Both the position numbers and the translations under genes were made by a program. 64,000 bases of DNA from Cunninghamia lanceolata (taxonomy: Eukaryota > Streptophyta > Pinopsida > Cupressales > Cupressaceae), in assembly GCA_027924645.1 (NCBI GenBank), contig BSBN01000829.1, positions 8,680,001-8,744,000 on the forward strand, read 5' to 3'. Positions 51,413 through 63,157 of this stretch are shown here, piece after piece. The notes under the pieces were generated by a model. That model was not told the DNA's origin, did not search any database, and worked only from the letters and a program-made list of their open reading frames with translations. Positions within the stretch are counted from its first letter, which is position 1. Every line of letters starts with the position of its first letter.

Positions 51413-51545
51413 TTCGGATTCCTGTTTTCCAGGAGGTATTTTTCTTTTAACATTCAAATCTAAGCTTTGGGATTCTTGTTTTCTTCAAGTATTTTTCAAA
51501 TCTAAGCTTTGGGATTCCTATTTTCTCCAAGTATTTTTCTTTAGC
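51413..51545 (+). repeat. Short tandem repeat, period about 42 bp
   Basis: CAAATCTAAGCTTTGGGATT occurs at 51455 and again at 51497, each followed by a similar TTTTCTYCAAGTATTTTT stretch. A partial, more diverged unit precedes them. Confidence 0.75.
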
Positions 51546-51991
51546 ATAGCACAAATTTTCAGGCATACCTCAAAATATTGCTATAACTTATTATGCAAAC
51601 AGAAAAACATAGGAGGATTTCTAATATAGCAAGATTTCTGAAAAAGTGTATAATATACTTAAAATATAGAAAAAATTAGACAAATTCTCGAATATAAAGA
51701 ATATTTAATAATTTTAAGGAGAGTTCATGTAAAGGTATGGCGAAGTGCTTATTTATAGGTTTGAATTTCCTGAAAGGAAAGAAGTAAAATAAAAATATTG
51801 CTCTTGTTTATTTGAATTTATTGCGAATGTTGACGAAGAGATGATTTAGTTTAAAGGCAAGGCAAAAACAAGCATTAATATCCTTGGTGATTTATGTGAA
51901 TGGTTTCAAACATTAAAATGAATTGATTATTGTATAAATTTTTGATTGTGAGGTGAACCAACTTGGCGAGTGACATCGGCGGCTCAGATTC

Positions 51992-52201
51992 ATGGAGCAG
52001 GTGTGCAAGACGATGAAATCCATCATAGCCGTTCATCAGTTTCTGGTTGCCTTATGTCATTTTTCCATGGTTTTTAGTTTTGCCGCTCACTCCAATAAAT
52101 CCTGTGGCCACACATGGTTTCAAACTTTCAAATTTGCATGTATGCTATATAAGTTTCAAGGTTTTGAAGTGGTAAATAATTTACACCGATGTGAAGCATA
52201 A
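51992..52201 (+). CDS. Possible signal-peptide-bearing exon, unknown
   Basis: A 69-codon frame. From its second Met it reads MKSIIAVHQFLVALC and a hydrophobic FSMVFSFAAHS, resembling a secretory signal peptide, then NKSCGHTW. No downstream exon or domain was recognised, so it may be a gene start, a relic or chance. Confidence 0.2.
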   Translation: MEQVCKTMKSIIAVHQFLVALCHFSMVFSFAAHSNKSCGHTWFQTFKFACMLYKFQGFEVVNNLHRCEA

Positions 52202-55200
52202 TAATTGAAGGGTGGATAAAATGATGAGATGGCATATATTAAACAAGAGGCGCATTACATCAGGTTCCTACCTCTATGTTGCGAATGTTCTTGTAATTTA
52301 TCATTAGGGAATATGGATTGAGTGAAGGTAAAAGAAAGGGAGAACATAGCTTACATCACCAAAAATAAGGTCAATAATGCTCCTCCCAGAAGAGGTGCAC
52401 ATGGACATATACAGTAGAGAGAAATGGTCAAACACCTTGTTGTTGAAATGTAGAAGGGAGCTTGGCATGATACATTGAGCATGAAATGTTTTACTTGAAA
52501 ACAATTGAAAGAATTCCAAATGAATAATTCAAAATTTGAGGGTAACAAAAAACATGAGATTGATCTCTTTAGCATCTTACAATGTGCTTGATCAATTACT
52601 TCGAGAGTTCATGTAACTGAATTTCAAGCTGTGCATATTATAAGCCTGTATTTAGAAACCTTTCATAAGAGGAATGCAAATTTGTGAAGCTGTGACATAC
52701 AAGCAATTCATCGTTGTTCTAGATTGTATTTGTTGAATATGTCAATGTATAATTAGATGATAGATTGAACCAAAATTGCATCTATTTTGGAGCTAGATTG
52801 GAAAGCATATTGCTTTGATTGGAAGTTGTATGGATTTGAATTTATGTAGAAGAAATTCATTATGGCATTGATGCCTATAATGGATGTAGCTAACATATCA
52901 TAAGGATAAACAATTAATTTCTACTCTAACAAATGGCCAAAGGCATTGACTTTCCTTGAACTTAGGATCTGTAAATTTGACAACATAATAACCCTAAGTA
53001 TGTAACATAGCACTTTTATATCTTGTTGTCTTTCTAGATGTTTGACCTTTGTGCAAATCAAGGTTAGGTGTTGACCTCCTTGTTTCATGTCAAGAATGTC
53101 ATATTAGCCTATTCACTTTAGTAATTTTTACATTTTTTTTTAGTAAAACAACATAAAGCGTTAAGGATGTAAGTGTAGACATTCTATAATTTTGATTCTA
53201 AGGGAAAATAAAGCAACTTACAAATTTTAAAATGATTCCTACATCTACAATTAAACAAATTGCACAACATTGAAAATATGATCTAGTAGTTAGTAGTTAT
53301 AAATTTCTCACAAATAATGAAATGTAATATAGAATTGTTAAATATTTAAAATATTTTTAAAAATTTATTTAATTTTTAGAAATTAAATCATGTTCTACTT
53401 GAAATCCATGTTTTAACTTAAAACAATAGATATAAAAATAATAATCAAAATATATATTAGAATTTCTTTATTATTATTTAATATAATAAAATATTTTTTA
53501 TTTAAATATAACTATAATATGAAAAAATTGAATTATTAGTATATTGGGTATCCTGTACTATTGTTAAAAAATATTGCAAATTTAAAACTAAATTGAATCT
53601 CTTGAGATCAAAGTAATTTGTAAAAAAAAAGGACTTGTACACTCATACACCATATTTATTCATTGTGCCAGCACTCTTTTAGAGTCCCATCGGTGGTTCT
53701 TGACCACTTTGACCATTTAATTTTTGAAGATATAATTAAATAATTTGAACCCATTAGTATATGCTTTTCTAAAGGCACTCACACACTACACTTTGCATTA
53801 TGAAGCTAAGTGCATGCCAAGAGTGCCCATGTTTTATTGTTTGATATGTAGCAAAGTTCTGTTAATTTAAAAGCGAACAGTCCATCTTTAATGTCAACTT
53901 TAGCCATGCAAGCCATAGTGTATTCAATCTTTTTAAGTTGTACATGTTATTGTCCATTAAACAAGCAAATTATAAGGAAGGCAGTTTGATAAGTTCTGAA
54001 ATAAAATTGTTAAAACAACTTATAATACTTCAGGTATAAGCATTTCTACTACAACTACAAACATTGCGGCCTGATATGTAATGGTAGCTAGAAACAAATA
54101 TCTGATAAAAAGCTACTGGTGAGAGCAACTTTGACAACTTTTACAGTAGGTTGGTTAAATGATTGTCCAACAAAGGTTTTGCATGATGTTAGTGGTGGTG
54201 GTAGTTGGTAAATTTGTGATTCCAATGCAATTGAACACCATGTAAATTATCTATCTTAACTATCCAAACATTTTTTTTCCAGTAGTGGTATCTGAACACA
54301 TAATAGATGCTACAGTCAAAGCCAAAAATGTTGCTCGACATGTATAGGTTAAGTCATCATTGTTTCCTATTTTCCTATTTCAAGCGTTGAATAGAACCAC
54401 CAGCACAGGGAAAATCAAAGCAGTATCTCTATGGAACTGCATCCTAAACTAATCTGGTGGTGATGGTTTTATTTTCTTTGGAAGAGTTGGGAGCACAAAG
54501 TTATTTGTTGCCCTGTTAATGTGACAAAAGAAACTACAAACAAACATTTTGAATTGAAAGCTAATAAGACTAATAGGGAATGTAGTGAGATAACAAGAGC
54601 AATGGACAGGAGTTTTAAAGTATTCAGAGTAGTCTAAATTATGGAGCTATTTGTAGTTCCATGGTAATCTTTCTAAAGTATTCAGAGTAGTCTAAATTTC
54701 TTTTCTACTATTAAGTTTATGTTGGCTTGTTACATTTTAGCTGCCAGATGAAGTCATTGTCATCCTGTATATAATTAATTCTACAATTTAAGTCTTTGAC
54801 TGTCGAGAGTTATTGGTCATGCTATTTTTTTTCCCTATGTAGATTGCTTTCAAATTCCACTGTAGGTTTTGGTAAATTTAAGGTAACAAAATATATTAAG
54901 TTCTTCATCAAAAATAAAATAACAAACTTATATGAGAAAAAGTGTCAAACCAACATACCACTATATCCGCTTATGAAGCCTGACCGATATTCTAGCCACT
55001 ACAGTGTGCCATTTACAAACCATAGTCAAAACATAAACTACGAAAAAAAACTTATTTTGTTACAGGTTTCGAGACATTTCACAACTAAAGTGGTTGTTGG
55101 AGGTATTAGCTGTTCCCAGTAAGGTATGGTGTTCAACTGTATCACTAGCAGGGTAAAGACAATGATGCCAATCCAATGCAAAATGCATAAGAACAATTGT

Positions 55201-56737
55201 GGTGGACACTTCAAAAGGGCTAGATGTATTAACAACTCCACAAATTGCCACCATCGATAGACCAATACAATGCGGCAGTGTAGTGTCTTCTATAGAAGAA
55301 ATAAATGATGGAACAAATTAAGTGTTAAGTTCCATTGTCAGACAAACACAATCCAATATTTACTAATAAGATGACAGGAAAGCGTAGTGTGTTATGTAAG
55401 ACTGTAAGGTCCACACCATGGGGGGACTTGAAAACTTAAGGGAAGGTCTACAGAAAATAGAAATAGCTTTTAAATCCAAACTATGATATTTAGATACTGA
55501 ATTTCGTGAAAGAGAAATGGTTGGCAAGATAATCCACAATGAATAGGTGACAAAGAGAGGGAGTAATGTACGATGGCAAGACCCTGAGACAATTCTAGAG
55601 CATCACGAGTCAAAACAGGTGAAATCTCTCATAATTGGTAGATGGCAGCGGTGGGATTGTCTATTGTTTACCATAAAAGGAAAAAATGTACTACATAACC
55701 TGGGCTATACAGTCTACACATTCCATACTCTATAACTGGAAGTAGATGGAAGGCTTGTTCAATAGATGCTGGAGATTGCCAAATTTTAGTATGATTTAGT
55801 AATGATCTTTTTGGCCTTCATGGTTTTATGGATGTGCATATGCTATTGGGAAGCACCCATTTTGACACAGGCTGAGAGGATGATGGAAAAGGTTGTTATA
55901 TCATAATCGCCTTAATGAAACTAGAACTTAAGATGATAACAACAGCAATGGTAAATTTAATAGGAACAGATATGATTGCACTAAATTCCATAGAAGCCCA
56001 GTCAAATATAGTAAAAATCAAGGTGAAAATACAATTACAAAAGAACTCTACAACCTGAAATTCTCTGTATTGAAGAAAAAACTATTACAATTCAGCCATC
56101 TAAGCAATAATGAGTCGACATCACTAGAAGCCACCAAAATTTACTGAAAATGCAATAGAGATAGATTTAACCAAACAACTGCTTAGATTGACAGAAATGA
56201 AAAGGAGCGAAGAAATAGAAAAGAAATATGGAACTAGTAATTGCAGGAGATATGGGAAAACAAAAATTTCACTTTAATTTAGTTTGATGTTAAGGTGTAT
56301 AATATATATGAAAGACAAATATTGTTTTTAAATTGTTCAGAGTAGGTGGTGTATTGAAACAAGAAACTATAGCCGTATAGAGTTTGATATATGGCAAAAT
56401 CATCATCGAAAGTCTTATGTAAGAAGTGTAGATAACATCTCATTGATTCGAGAAAGGTGCTGTCTGATTTTATCCTTTATCTGGTACCTGCCATATGGAT
56501 AGAACAGTAGTGGTTAGTATATTGTTTTTGAAGTAGATAAGTAGGTCTAAGTAGCATTAACAGGCAAATAGTGTAGAAATAATTTGTTAAAGAGAGAGCA
56601 CATTGTTGGGCAATAAATTATTTTTGTTTGATCTAATTATTATTTAGGTAACAATGATGAAGTGGAGTATAACTATACCTTTACATGGAATGTGTTGATT
56701 ATTCTTGAAGGGACGTTGCATTAATAATGAGGATGTT
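52202..56737. other. Intergenic, no gene recognised
   Basis: AT-rich DNA. Frames at 54796-55122 (+), 55038-55265 (-) and 55547-55735 (+) match nothing I know and have no supporting splice or domain context. No LTR pair or tandem array was seen. Confidence 0.45.
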
Positions 56738-58808
56738 TCAATTTAATGTGAATTGGCCCTTCTTAGAGAAGTCCCGTGACATGAAGACAATTGTTGATTT
56801 ATTTGCAATATACTTGTCATATGTGACATTCTGGAGGGCTGGAAGAAGAACTTGGATGATAGAATTGTCACAAAAACACTCAATTGTTTGATTGCTATCA
56901 GTGGTCACGGTAGTTTTTAGGTAAAAAGAGTATATATATGTGACATCTTCATTACATTTGATACAATGAGTTGTTTGGTCCTGTAGTGCTCCATAGTTAT
57001 CAAACTTATAATTGCATTGTGGACAGAATGCGTGGAAAGGGGTGGAAAAAGCATTAGCTATTTTCAAGGTTTCGTGGACTTGCAAGAAATGTTCAATTTT
57101 CATTGGTTTCAGGATGTATCTTTTCCTATATAAATTCATTAATTAAATAAATTCAGGAGTTCAGATTTAGTTACCTCAAATGTTGAATGCAATAAACTAT
57201 TTAGACGATCCAAGGTTCTTCTATTAGTTAATTTACCAATATATGTTGCTTGGCATGTCCATATTATCTTGTCCTTTACATCCATTCTTTTGACAATATT
57301 TTTGAATAGAATCGCTGGGAATTTATTTTGCCTCATTGCGTCTTCGATTGCAAGGAAATCTCTAGCCAAACTTGTATGTAGCTGCAACTAATTTTTGTGT
57401 TGTCAAGATTGCTAGCAGTTTTGATTTATTGAAAGAAATATGTAGTAAAATTAAAATTGTCAATAATTTGCAATAAAGAGATGACAATAATTTTTTCCCT
57501 ATGCTTTTTCAGATTCGGACTCGCCATCCTTGATATCAACAACATACTGAAGTCTTGTTTTTTTCGTGCTTTTGACCAATGTGCCTATGGTGCCAATAGC
57601 ATATGCATCTGTACTTGCAAGCAATTGTTTAATAGTGGTGCTTGGTATGAAATTATACTCCTGACAAAGCCTTGGTATGATCTCAACAATGGATATATTA
57701 TTTAGCACCAGGATGCAATCGCAGTCACCTCGATCATAGTATGTTTTTGGAGCAAGTTGAAAGCCAGATATGGAGATTGTTGATCCTGGAATTATTTTGC
57801 TTTCATCCTGCATGACAAGATCACCAGTTATATTCAAAGTGACGGTCATTTCAGCTTTAGCATCTATTAGGTCTGCATGGAAAACTTCACATGTCTTGTT
57901 AGCTTTGTCTAATGTAGCTATGTATGTTACAATTACATCGCCTTCAAAGGTGCTCCCTGCCTTATGAGCATTTAAATCTTCAATTGAAATTGGTTTTGAA
58001 CTTCTAATCTTTGATCTGCAAGAGAGAAGATAAAATCAGTTTAAGTTTAAAATTTTGAATTAGTAAAACTTAGATACAAATAAAGAATATTATTCACCTC
58101 TTTGATGTTTGATCATTGTTGGTTTGCAATTGTTTTTGTCCACTTTTAGTATTGTCCATTGTTTGCTGCATATTTGGATACATAAATCATTTGCAAAGAT
58201 GAATGAAAGTATAGTTATTATAGATTAGTCAGAGAAATCAACAAAGATGATCGTGAAATACAGCAATATTATAGGTTATTATAGATCAGTCAGAGAAATC
58301 AACAAAGAGGGATGGTGGTAGTTTTTTAGTTTTTTATAAGTTTAGAGACATACAGGTTATAGCATGAGATTAATAATACAATAATGTATCTTTCATCATA
58401 TTTAATTGTATATTGTCTTGATCTTAAGATTAAGATCCCATTTGCCTCCATAGAGTTAACGTGTCGTCATATTTTACTTTGTTGGTTCTCTTAGTGACCA
58501 TTAATTTATCTCTATTATGTATTACGGCTTTAAATGCATAAATGCACTTATATCCATTTACTGCTCTCTTCCACTGCCCTAGAGCATGTTGCACCACTCA
58601 AACTATGTTTAAATGCATTCATTGATTCTATAGAAGACAAATTAGAGTTGACCAGATGTAGCTGAAGAACACCAATGATTCTACAGAAGATGAATTATAC
58701 TTGACCAGACGTAGCTGAAGAACAATAAACAACAATATGTTTAATTTTATATATGATTTAAAGTTTTCCATACCTCTCCCAAAGTTATCTCAGTTGCATT
58801 TTCTTCTT
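56738..58808 (-). pseudogene. RPA70-like OB-fold ssDNA-binding protein, fragmented
   Basis: RPA70 is the large subunit of replication protein A, which coats single-stranded DNA. Exon-like pieces on minus are 58774-58808 (tentative), 58098-58165 (MDNTKSGQKQ), 57499-58015, about 57175-57387, and 56738-57125. The third has an OB-fold-like frame with DLNAHKAGSTFEG, HADLIDAKAEMTVTL and PKTYYDRGDC. The last has a Cys4 zinc ribbon, CPQCNYKFDNYG followed by HCIKCNED, as in the RPA C-terminal domain (Rep_fac-A_C). Good splice sites join the first pieces. The third ends at TAG without a clear in-phase donor, and the fourth and fifth differ in phase. It is either degenerate or has splicing I cannot see. 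RPA-like genes also travel in Helitrons, but no Rep/helicase is present. Confidence 0.55.
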
Positions 58809-59431
58809 CTGTTATGGTAACGTAAGAATATGCACTTGTCTCAATAGAAAATATTTAGTTTTTTTTTTCCCCTTATATGCAAAACTTAGATCAATAGAAC
58901 AGTCCAATCAATTTATAAAGTACAAAAAATACAGTTCACTAGATTCATAGGTTATGTATTACAAAATAGTTTACAAGAAGTACTACCAAATCATGTCCTA
59001 CAAAATTACTTCAATCTCTCCTCAAAATTTAAATGCTAGACTTATTCAAGAAGGAAAAAGATGTAGATCTAACTACTTTCAATATGACAATTAAACTTGA
59101 AGGTATTTAAGCTTCCTACTTATACACTACAACTTTCAAGGAAAGTAATATTTTCTAATAAACTCAAATATAGTGAAGACTTGCAAAGTAATCTCATACA
59201 TAGAAATCCATGTGAGTGGATGCATGTTGAGATGGTTCTGTACTAAGTATCTTTTTATTAGATCCTTAGCACTCTTAGAAATTCAAGGACAAGATTCCAA
59301 ATCAAAATCAATGTGACCTCATAGAATAAAATCAAATTTTCTTGTTGTGTTTGTAAAAAATAAAAGTAAAAACAATATCAGACATGTACTGACATAAGAA
59401 ACATGATGATTTTTTAAGTATTATTATATGT
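58809..59431. other. AT-rich, no gene seen
   Basis: Upstream flank of the RPA-like exons. No coding or repeat structure was recognised. Confidence 0.45.
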
Positions 59432-59667
59432 GTGGTGGGGGTTGATGGAGCATGTGCGCGGGAACTCTATGTAGTCCCGCGACCTGTAGCACGTCGCAGT
59501 CTGCATGTGTTTGTTCTCTATTGCATGCATTTTTTCTTTACAGATCGGGCTCTGTGGGGTTGTTTTCAGAAACGGGTGGGGTTTTTTAGCTTTCGAGGGG
59601 GGGGGTTCTTGAGTGTGTGCGTTGTTCGGTGCAGGTGTGGGGTATGAGGGCTTGAGGCAGTTTTCTA
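59432..59667 (+). other. GC-richer segment before the DUF4283 fragment
   Basis: Clearly richer in G and C than its surroundings, with a run of nine or more Gs near 59598. It may be the 5' leader of the LINE that carries the following reading frame. The 71-codon frame here is unassigned. Confidence 0.35.
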
Positions 59668-60150
59668 ATGGTAGGGTCTGTACCTTTGGGTGAGACGTCA
59701 GGGGATGCTACTATGGCAGGGGTTGGTGATGGGTTTCCTCATCCATCCCCGCTTGATATTGGGATTTTTAGCACTGGTGCTTTGAAATTGCACAAGATAA
59801 ATGGATGCTTGCAAAGAGCTCAAGTTCATCTGAAGCTGGTGATTCAAAAAGAGGCGGTAGCCAAGGACCTGGAGTATTATAGCAAACATGTTTTAATGTG
59901 CAAATTTATGGGATTGATGGTTTCAATGCCTTTTTTGGAACCCTGGATTCATAAGTCATGGATTCTGGAAGGTGATTTTGAAATCTTACTAGCTGCGAAT
60001 AACTTCTTTCTGGTGGTCTTTTCGTGTATCTTCGATTGTAACAAGGTTTTTGAGGGAGGGCCCTACTTTTATAATCATGTTGGCCTTTTCATGAAGCCTT
60101 GGTATACAGGCTTTAATTCGGCAGAGGAGCTGCCCTCGAAGGTGCTGGTG
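59668..60150 (+). pseudogene. DUF4283 domain, LINE ORF1-like, truncated
   Basis: An open frame from ATG 59668. From about residue 65 it matches the DUF4283 layout common in LINE ORF1 (Gag-like) proteins and related plant proteins: CKFMGLMVSMPFLEPWIHKSW, then GDFEILLAANNFFLVVFS, then FEGGPYFYNHVGLFMKPW, then LPSKVLVW. The VxVWV motif is cut after LVW, exactly where the Ty3-type LTR begins (TGGTGCAGGAGCACC at 60151). No zinc knuckle, ORF2 or 3' end is visible in the window. Confidence 0.65.
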
Positions 60151-61801
60151 TGGTGCAGGAGCACCCCTTCAACAAGATAAATATACATTTGAGGGAGAAG
60201 AAGAAGGTTTCTAATATGTTTATACATTTCATGTTGTCATGTAGTTTTTTGTGTTGACATTTCATGTTTAAAAGACCCCACCATGAGAACCAAGGTCACA
60301 AATTGGGCATTCCAATAAGCCAATTTGGACATCATTAGACATTTGGGGTATGTGGATGGTTAAGTCAATGTGTCATATTATTAGGAGTTTTGATGTCTTA
60401 AGCCAAACAGGTGTCATGAGATTAGTTAGGGTTTTTGCTTATAATCTTGGTTAAGAAAAATCAGAAGAGACAGTTGGATATACAAAAAAAAAATCAAGTA
60501 GAGGTGTCAGAGAAGGTCGTTGTTGGCTTTTAGCCTTCTGAAATTATCAAATGTATGAATCTCTGTAAGAATAAAGAAATAGAAATTCTGTCAGTTGTGT
60601 TTTACAAATTCTGATTTCTACGTAAATTTCCTGTGTATCGAATTGTCCTGTGTATAGTATCTGTATAGAATTGTTTTATATTGAAGTTAGTTTTTCTATT
60701 GTCAAGATGCACGATTAGAACCATTCCACTGCTGGATTTCTATGAAATCAGTGGAATGGGATTTGTAAAATAGTTTTCTGTTCGTGGTCATGGCAGAATA
60801 GAAACTGCAAAATTTGTTACAAAGGAGGTTATTGGCATGAGATTCAATTATACATTCTATGTATATATGTCAATTGCATGCTGGAATAGTTTGTGAGTAT
60901 ATCGCATTTGTATGTGAGTAGCATCTTGTGTATATACTATGAATAAAGGTATGTATAAAAGTTCTTCTGGGTTAAGTTCATGTTGTTCACTGAATATACA
61001 AGCAGTGTGTATATCGTTAATGTACCTGAGTACATTCTATGTGTATTCTAAAATCATATGTCAGTTATACAGTTGGTGCATATATCGCAAAGCATATCGG
61101 GTGCGAATGCATGTTGAAAATGCATGTAACAAATGTACAATGCTAAAACCTATCGGATATACAATTTCTGTGTATATCGCGCATGTATGAAGATACATTT
61201 CCTGTGAATACGTCAATTGCATATCATAGACATTGTGTGTGTATATCACAATTGTATGTGAAAGCATTTTGTGTATATCTTGCATTTGCATATCGAAGAC
61301 TATATAATGGGATGTACATTGTTAATATCCATTTCGTAAGATACAAGTGGTGACTAGCTGTAGCGGTCAAAGCAGTTGAAGATACAATGACTGGAACCGG
61401 TGATAGGAAGTTGTCAGTTGTATGTCCCGATTGTATGCAACAATTGTATGTTGAAACATACATTGTTTTGCGATACAAGTGTTGACCGGCGGAAAGGGTA
61501 GACAAAACCGACATAGGAGGTCAAGCAATGTATGTTCAAAGTGGATGAAGACATCAGTGTAAGAAGAGCATCGGGTGAATGAAATAGTGTTGAGCTGACA
61601 GTATGTGTTCTTGCCGATTGGGGTGACAACTGAAAGTGTCATTGATGGAGAGTTTATCGGTATGATAAGTCATCAGAGTGACTAGTGTATTTGCAGGAGA
61701 ATTCTTGAGTGAGCCAATAGCATAATGTGTTGCCGATAGAAGGAAGTCTCGTGACTGTGGAGTTCTAGGAGTTTGTATTCATCTCTCGGAGCTCTACATC
61801 A
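60151..61801 (+). repeat. 5' LTR of element B
   Basis: 1651 bp. The hairpin is at 60721-60759. From about 60890 to 61300 it has degenerate repeats of TGTGTATATCGCA and TTGTATGTGA words. ATCGG/CCGAT words recur near 61095, 61150, 61569, 61614, 61657 and 61734. Confidence 0.75.
60721..60759 (+). other. Bulged stem-loop in element B LTR
   Basis: Outer arms CCATTCCACTG and CAGTGGAATGG pair perfectly. A 4-nt CTGG bulge sits on the 5' side, the inner stem is ATTTC/GAAAT, and the loop is TAT. It is 39 nt long, the same as in element A. Confidence 0.78.
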
Positions 61802-61803
61802 AG

Positions 61804-61815
61804 TGGTATCAGAGC
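61804..61815 (+). other. Primer-binding site of element B
   Basis: TGGTATCAGAGC, a perfect complement to the 3' end of plant initiator tRNA-Met, two bases after the LTR. Confidence 0.88.
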
Positions 61816-61850
61816 AAAGGAGTATCCTTTGGGTAGAAGAAGAAGACAAG

Positions 61851-62945
61851 ATGTCAGACAAAGAGGGGTCACAAGAGTACCCAGCAAAGATGATCAACGC
61901 TGAGTTGGTGGCCTTAGTGAGAAAGCAAATGGCAGAGAGTAGAGCAACTCGGGCTTAGAATCAGGCCTTGAAAGAAGAGGTAGAGAAGTTGAGGGATAGA
62001 GTAGAGAAAGGGGAAGAAGATTCTGGTAAGCGAGAAGACATGGATGAAGAGGAGATCCCTAAGCAGGAAGAGATAGAGGTTCCTACAGACCAGAGACCCT
62101 TACTTAATGCCCTCAAATCCATGGAGAGAAGGACCATGGATATGAAAATAGACCTGCCAGTGTTTGCAGGAAAAATAGAACTTGATTCAGTGATGGAGTG
62201 GATAGACTCCTTGAATAACTTCTTTGAGACCGAGGAAATACCAGACCACCAAAGGGTGAAGATGGCTCAATCCAAAATGAAAGGGCTACACTAACTTGGT
62301 GGAATTTCGTCCAAGATGACAGGGTGAAAGAGGGAAAGAGCAGAGTTGCAACATAGAAAAAGATGACGGCTTTAGTGAAGGAGACCTATGTTCCATTAGA
62401 TTACAACATCCAATTACATAAAAGGAAATAAAACTTGAAGCAAAAAGAGTTAGATGTCAGCTCATAAATAGAAGAGTTCATGAAATTATGTGTCAAAACA
62501 AAGGTAAAAGAGAATGAAGAAGAGAAGGTGGCAAGGTACCTCAATGGATTAAGGTTTGCCATCCAAGAAGACATAAATTTGCATAACCCAGAGACAGTCC
62601 AAAAGTGCTACCAATTGGCACTCAAGGTGGAAGAGAAATTCAAGAGAAGACAAGAACATAATAGTAGAGGAAGAGGGAGATAGCAAAGGGGAGAAAAAAG
62701 TCTTTTCAGGGGCAGAGGAAATGAATTTGGATCCCAAGGTGAATCAAACCAAGAGAGCAACAAATGAGACAATAGTCAAACCCAAGGGGGAAGTTACAAT
62801 CAAAAAGGAAACTTTAGGGGTAGAAGACCATCATTTAGAGGGAGATCTCAGGGCAAAGGACCTATCAGATGTTACAATTGCAATCAAGAAGGCCATATAG
62901 CCAGCAGATGTCTAGGAAAGGCAACAAGTTCCTATTAAGAAATGG
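61851..62945 (+). pseudogene. Element B Gag, broken and truncated
   Basis: Starts MSDKEGSQEYPAK after the primer site. An acidic coiled-coil-like stretch follows, then IDLPVFAGKIELDSVMEWID, the start of the retrotrans_gag region, which continues in broken frames to about 62690. An Arg/Gly-rich segment leads to an intact zinc knuckle, CYNCNQEGHIASRC (62870-62911). Stops include a TAG after RATRA and one after MKGLH; frameshifts follow. The next element begins at 62946, before any protease. Confidence 0.8.
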
Positions 62946-63157
62946 TGAGCAAACATACACAAAATTAAACCATTATAGAATCATATAGTATTATCTTCTG
63001 ATGATTTTACAATGTAGTACATTGGCTTTTAAAAGCCTTGTTATTCCCGTATATAACTTCTTACGGGAAAGTAACTTCCCAAAACCTAACTTATAAACTA
63101 ACATTTATTTAATATGCATAAACTAACAATGTAATATTATATACTATTATGCCAACA
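62946..63157 (-). repeat. 3' LTR of the terminal element
   Basis: Same family as the solo LTR at 48428-48712 and a more distant relative of the 179-bp copia-2 LTR, sharing the TGTTRGCATAAT start and the purine tract. Confidence 0.75.

Larger units (their letters stand above)
60151..62945 (+). mobile_element. Ty3-type LTR retrotransposon, 5' part (element B)
   Basis: The 5' LTR spans 60151-61801, from TGGTGCAGGAGCACC to CTCTACATCA. The primer site TGGTATCAGAGC at 61804-61815 follows two bases later. Gag starts at 61851 and runs to about 62940, where another element interrupts it. Pol and the 3' LTR lie outside the window or are missing. The LTR start, LTR end and hairpin are shared with element A, so A looks like a short relative of this family. 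Confidence 0.82.

Noticed and set aside
54796..55265. Frames of 64-108 codons in the 52-56 kb intergenic region
   Set aside because: No motif, no paralogue in the window, no plausible splice structure.
61061..61642. Overlapping minus-strand frames in element B LTR
   Set aside because: They come from the degenerate TGTATATCGC-type repeats and have no domain.
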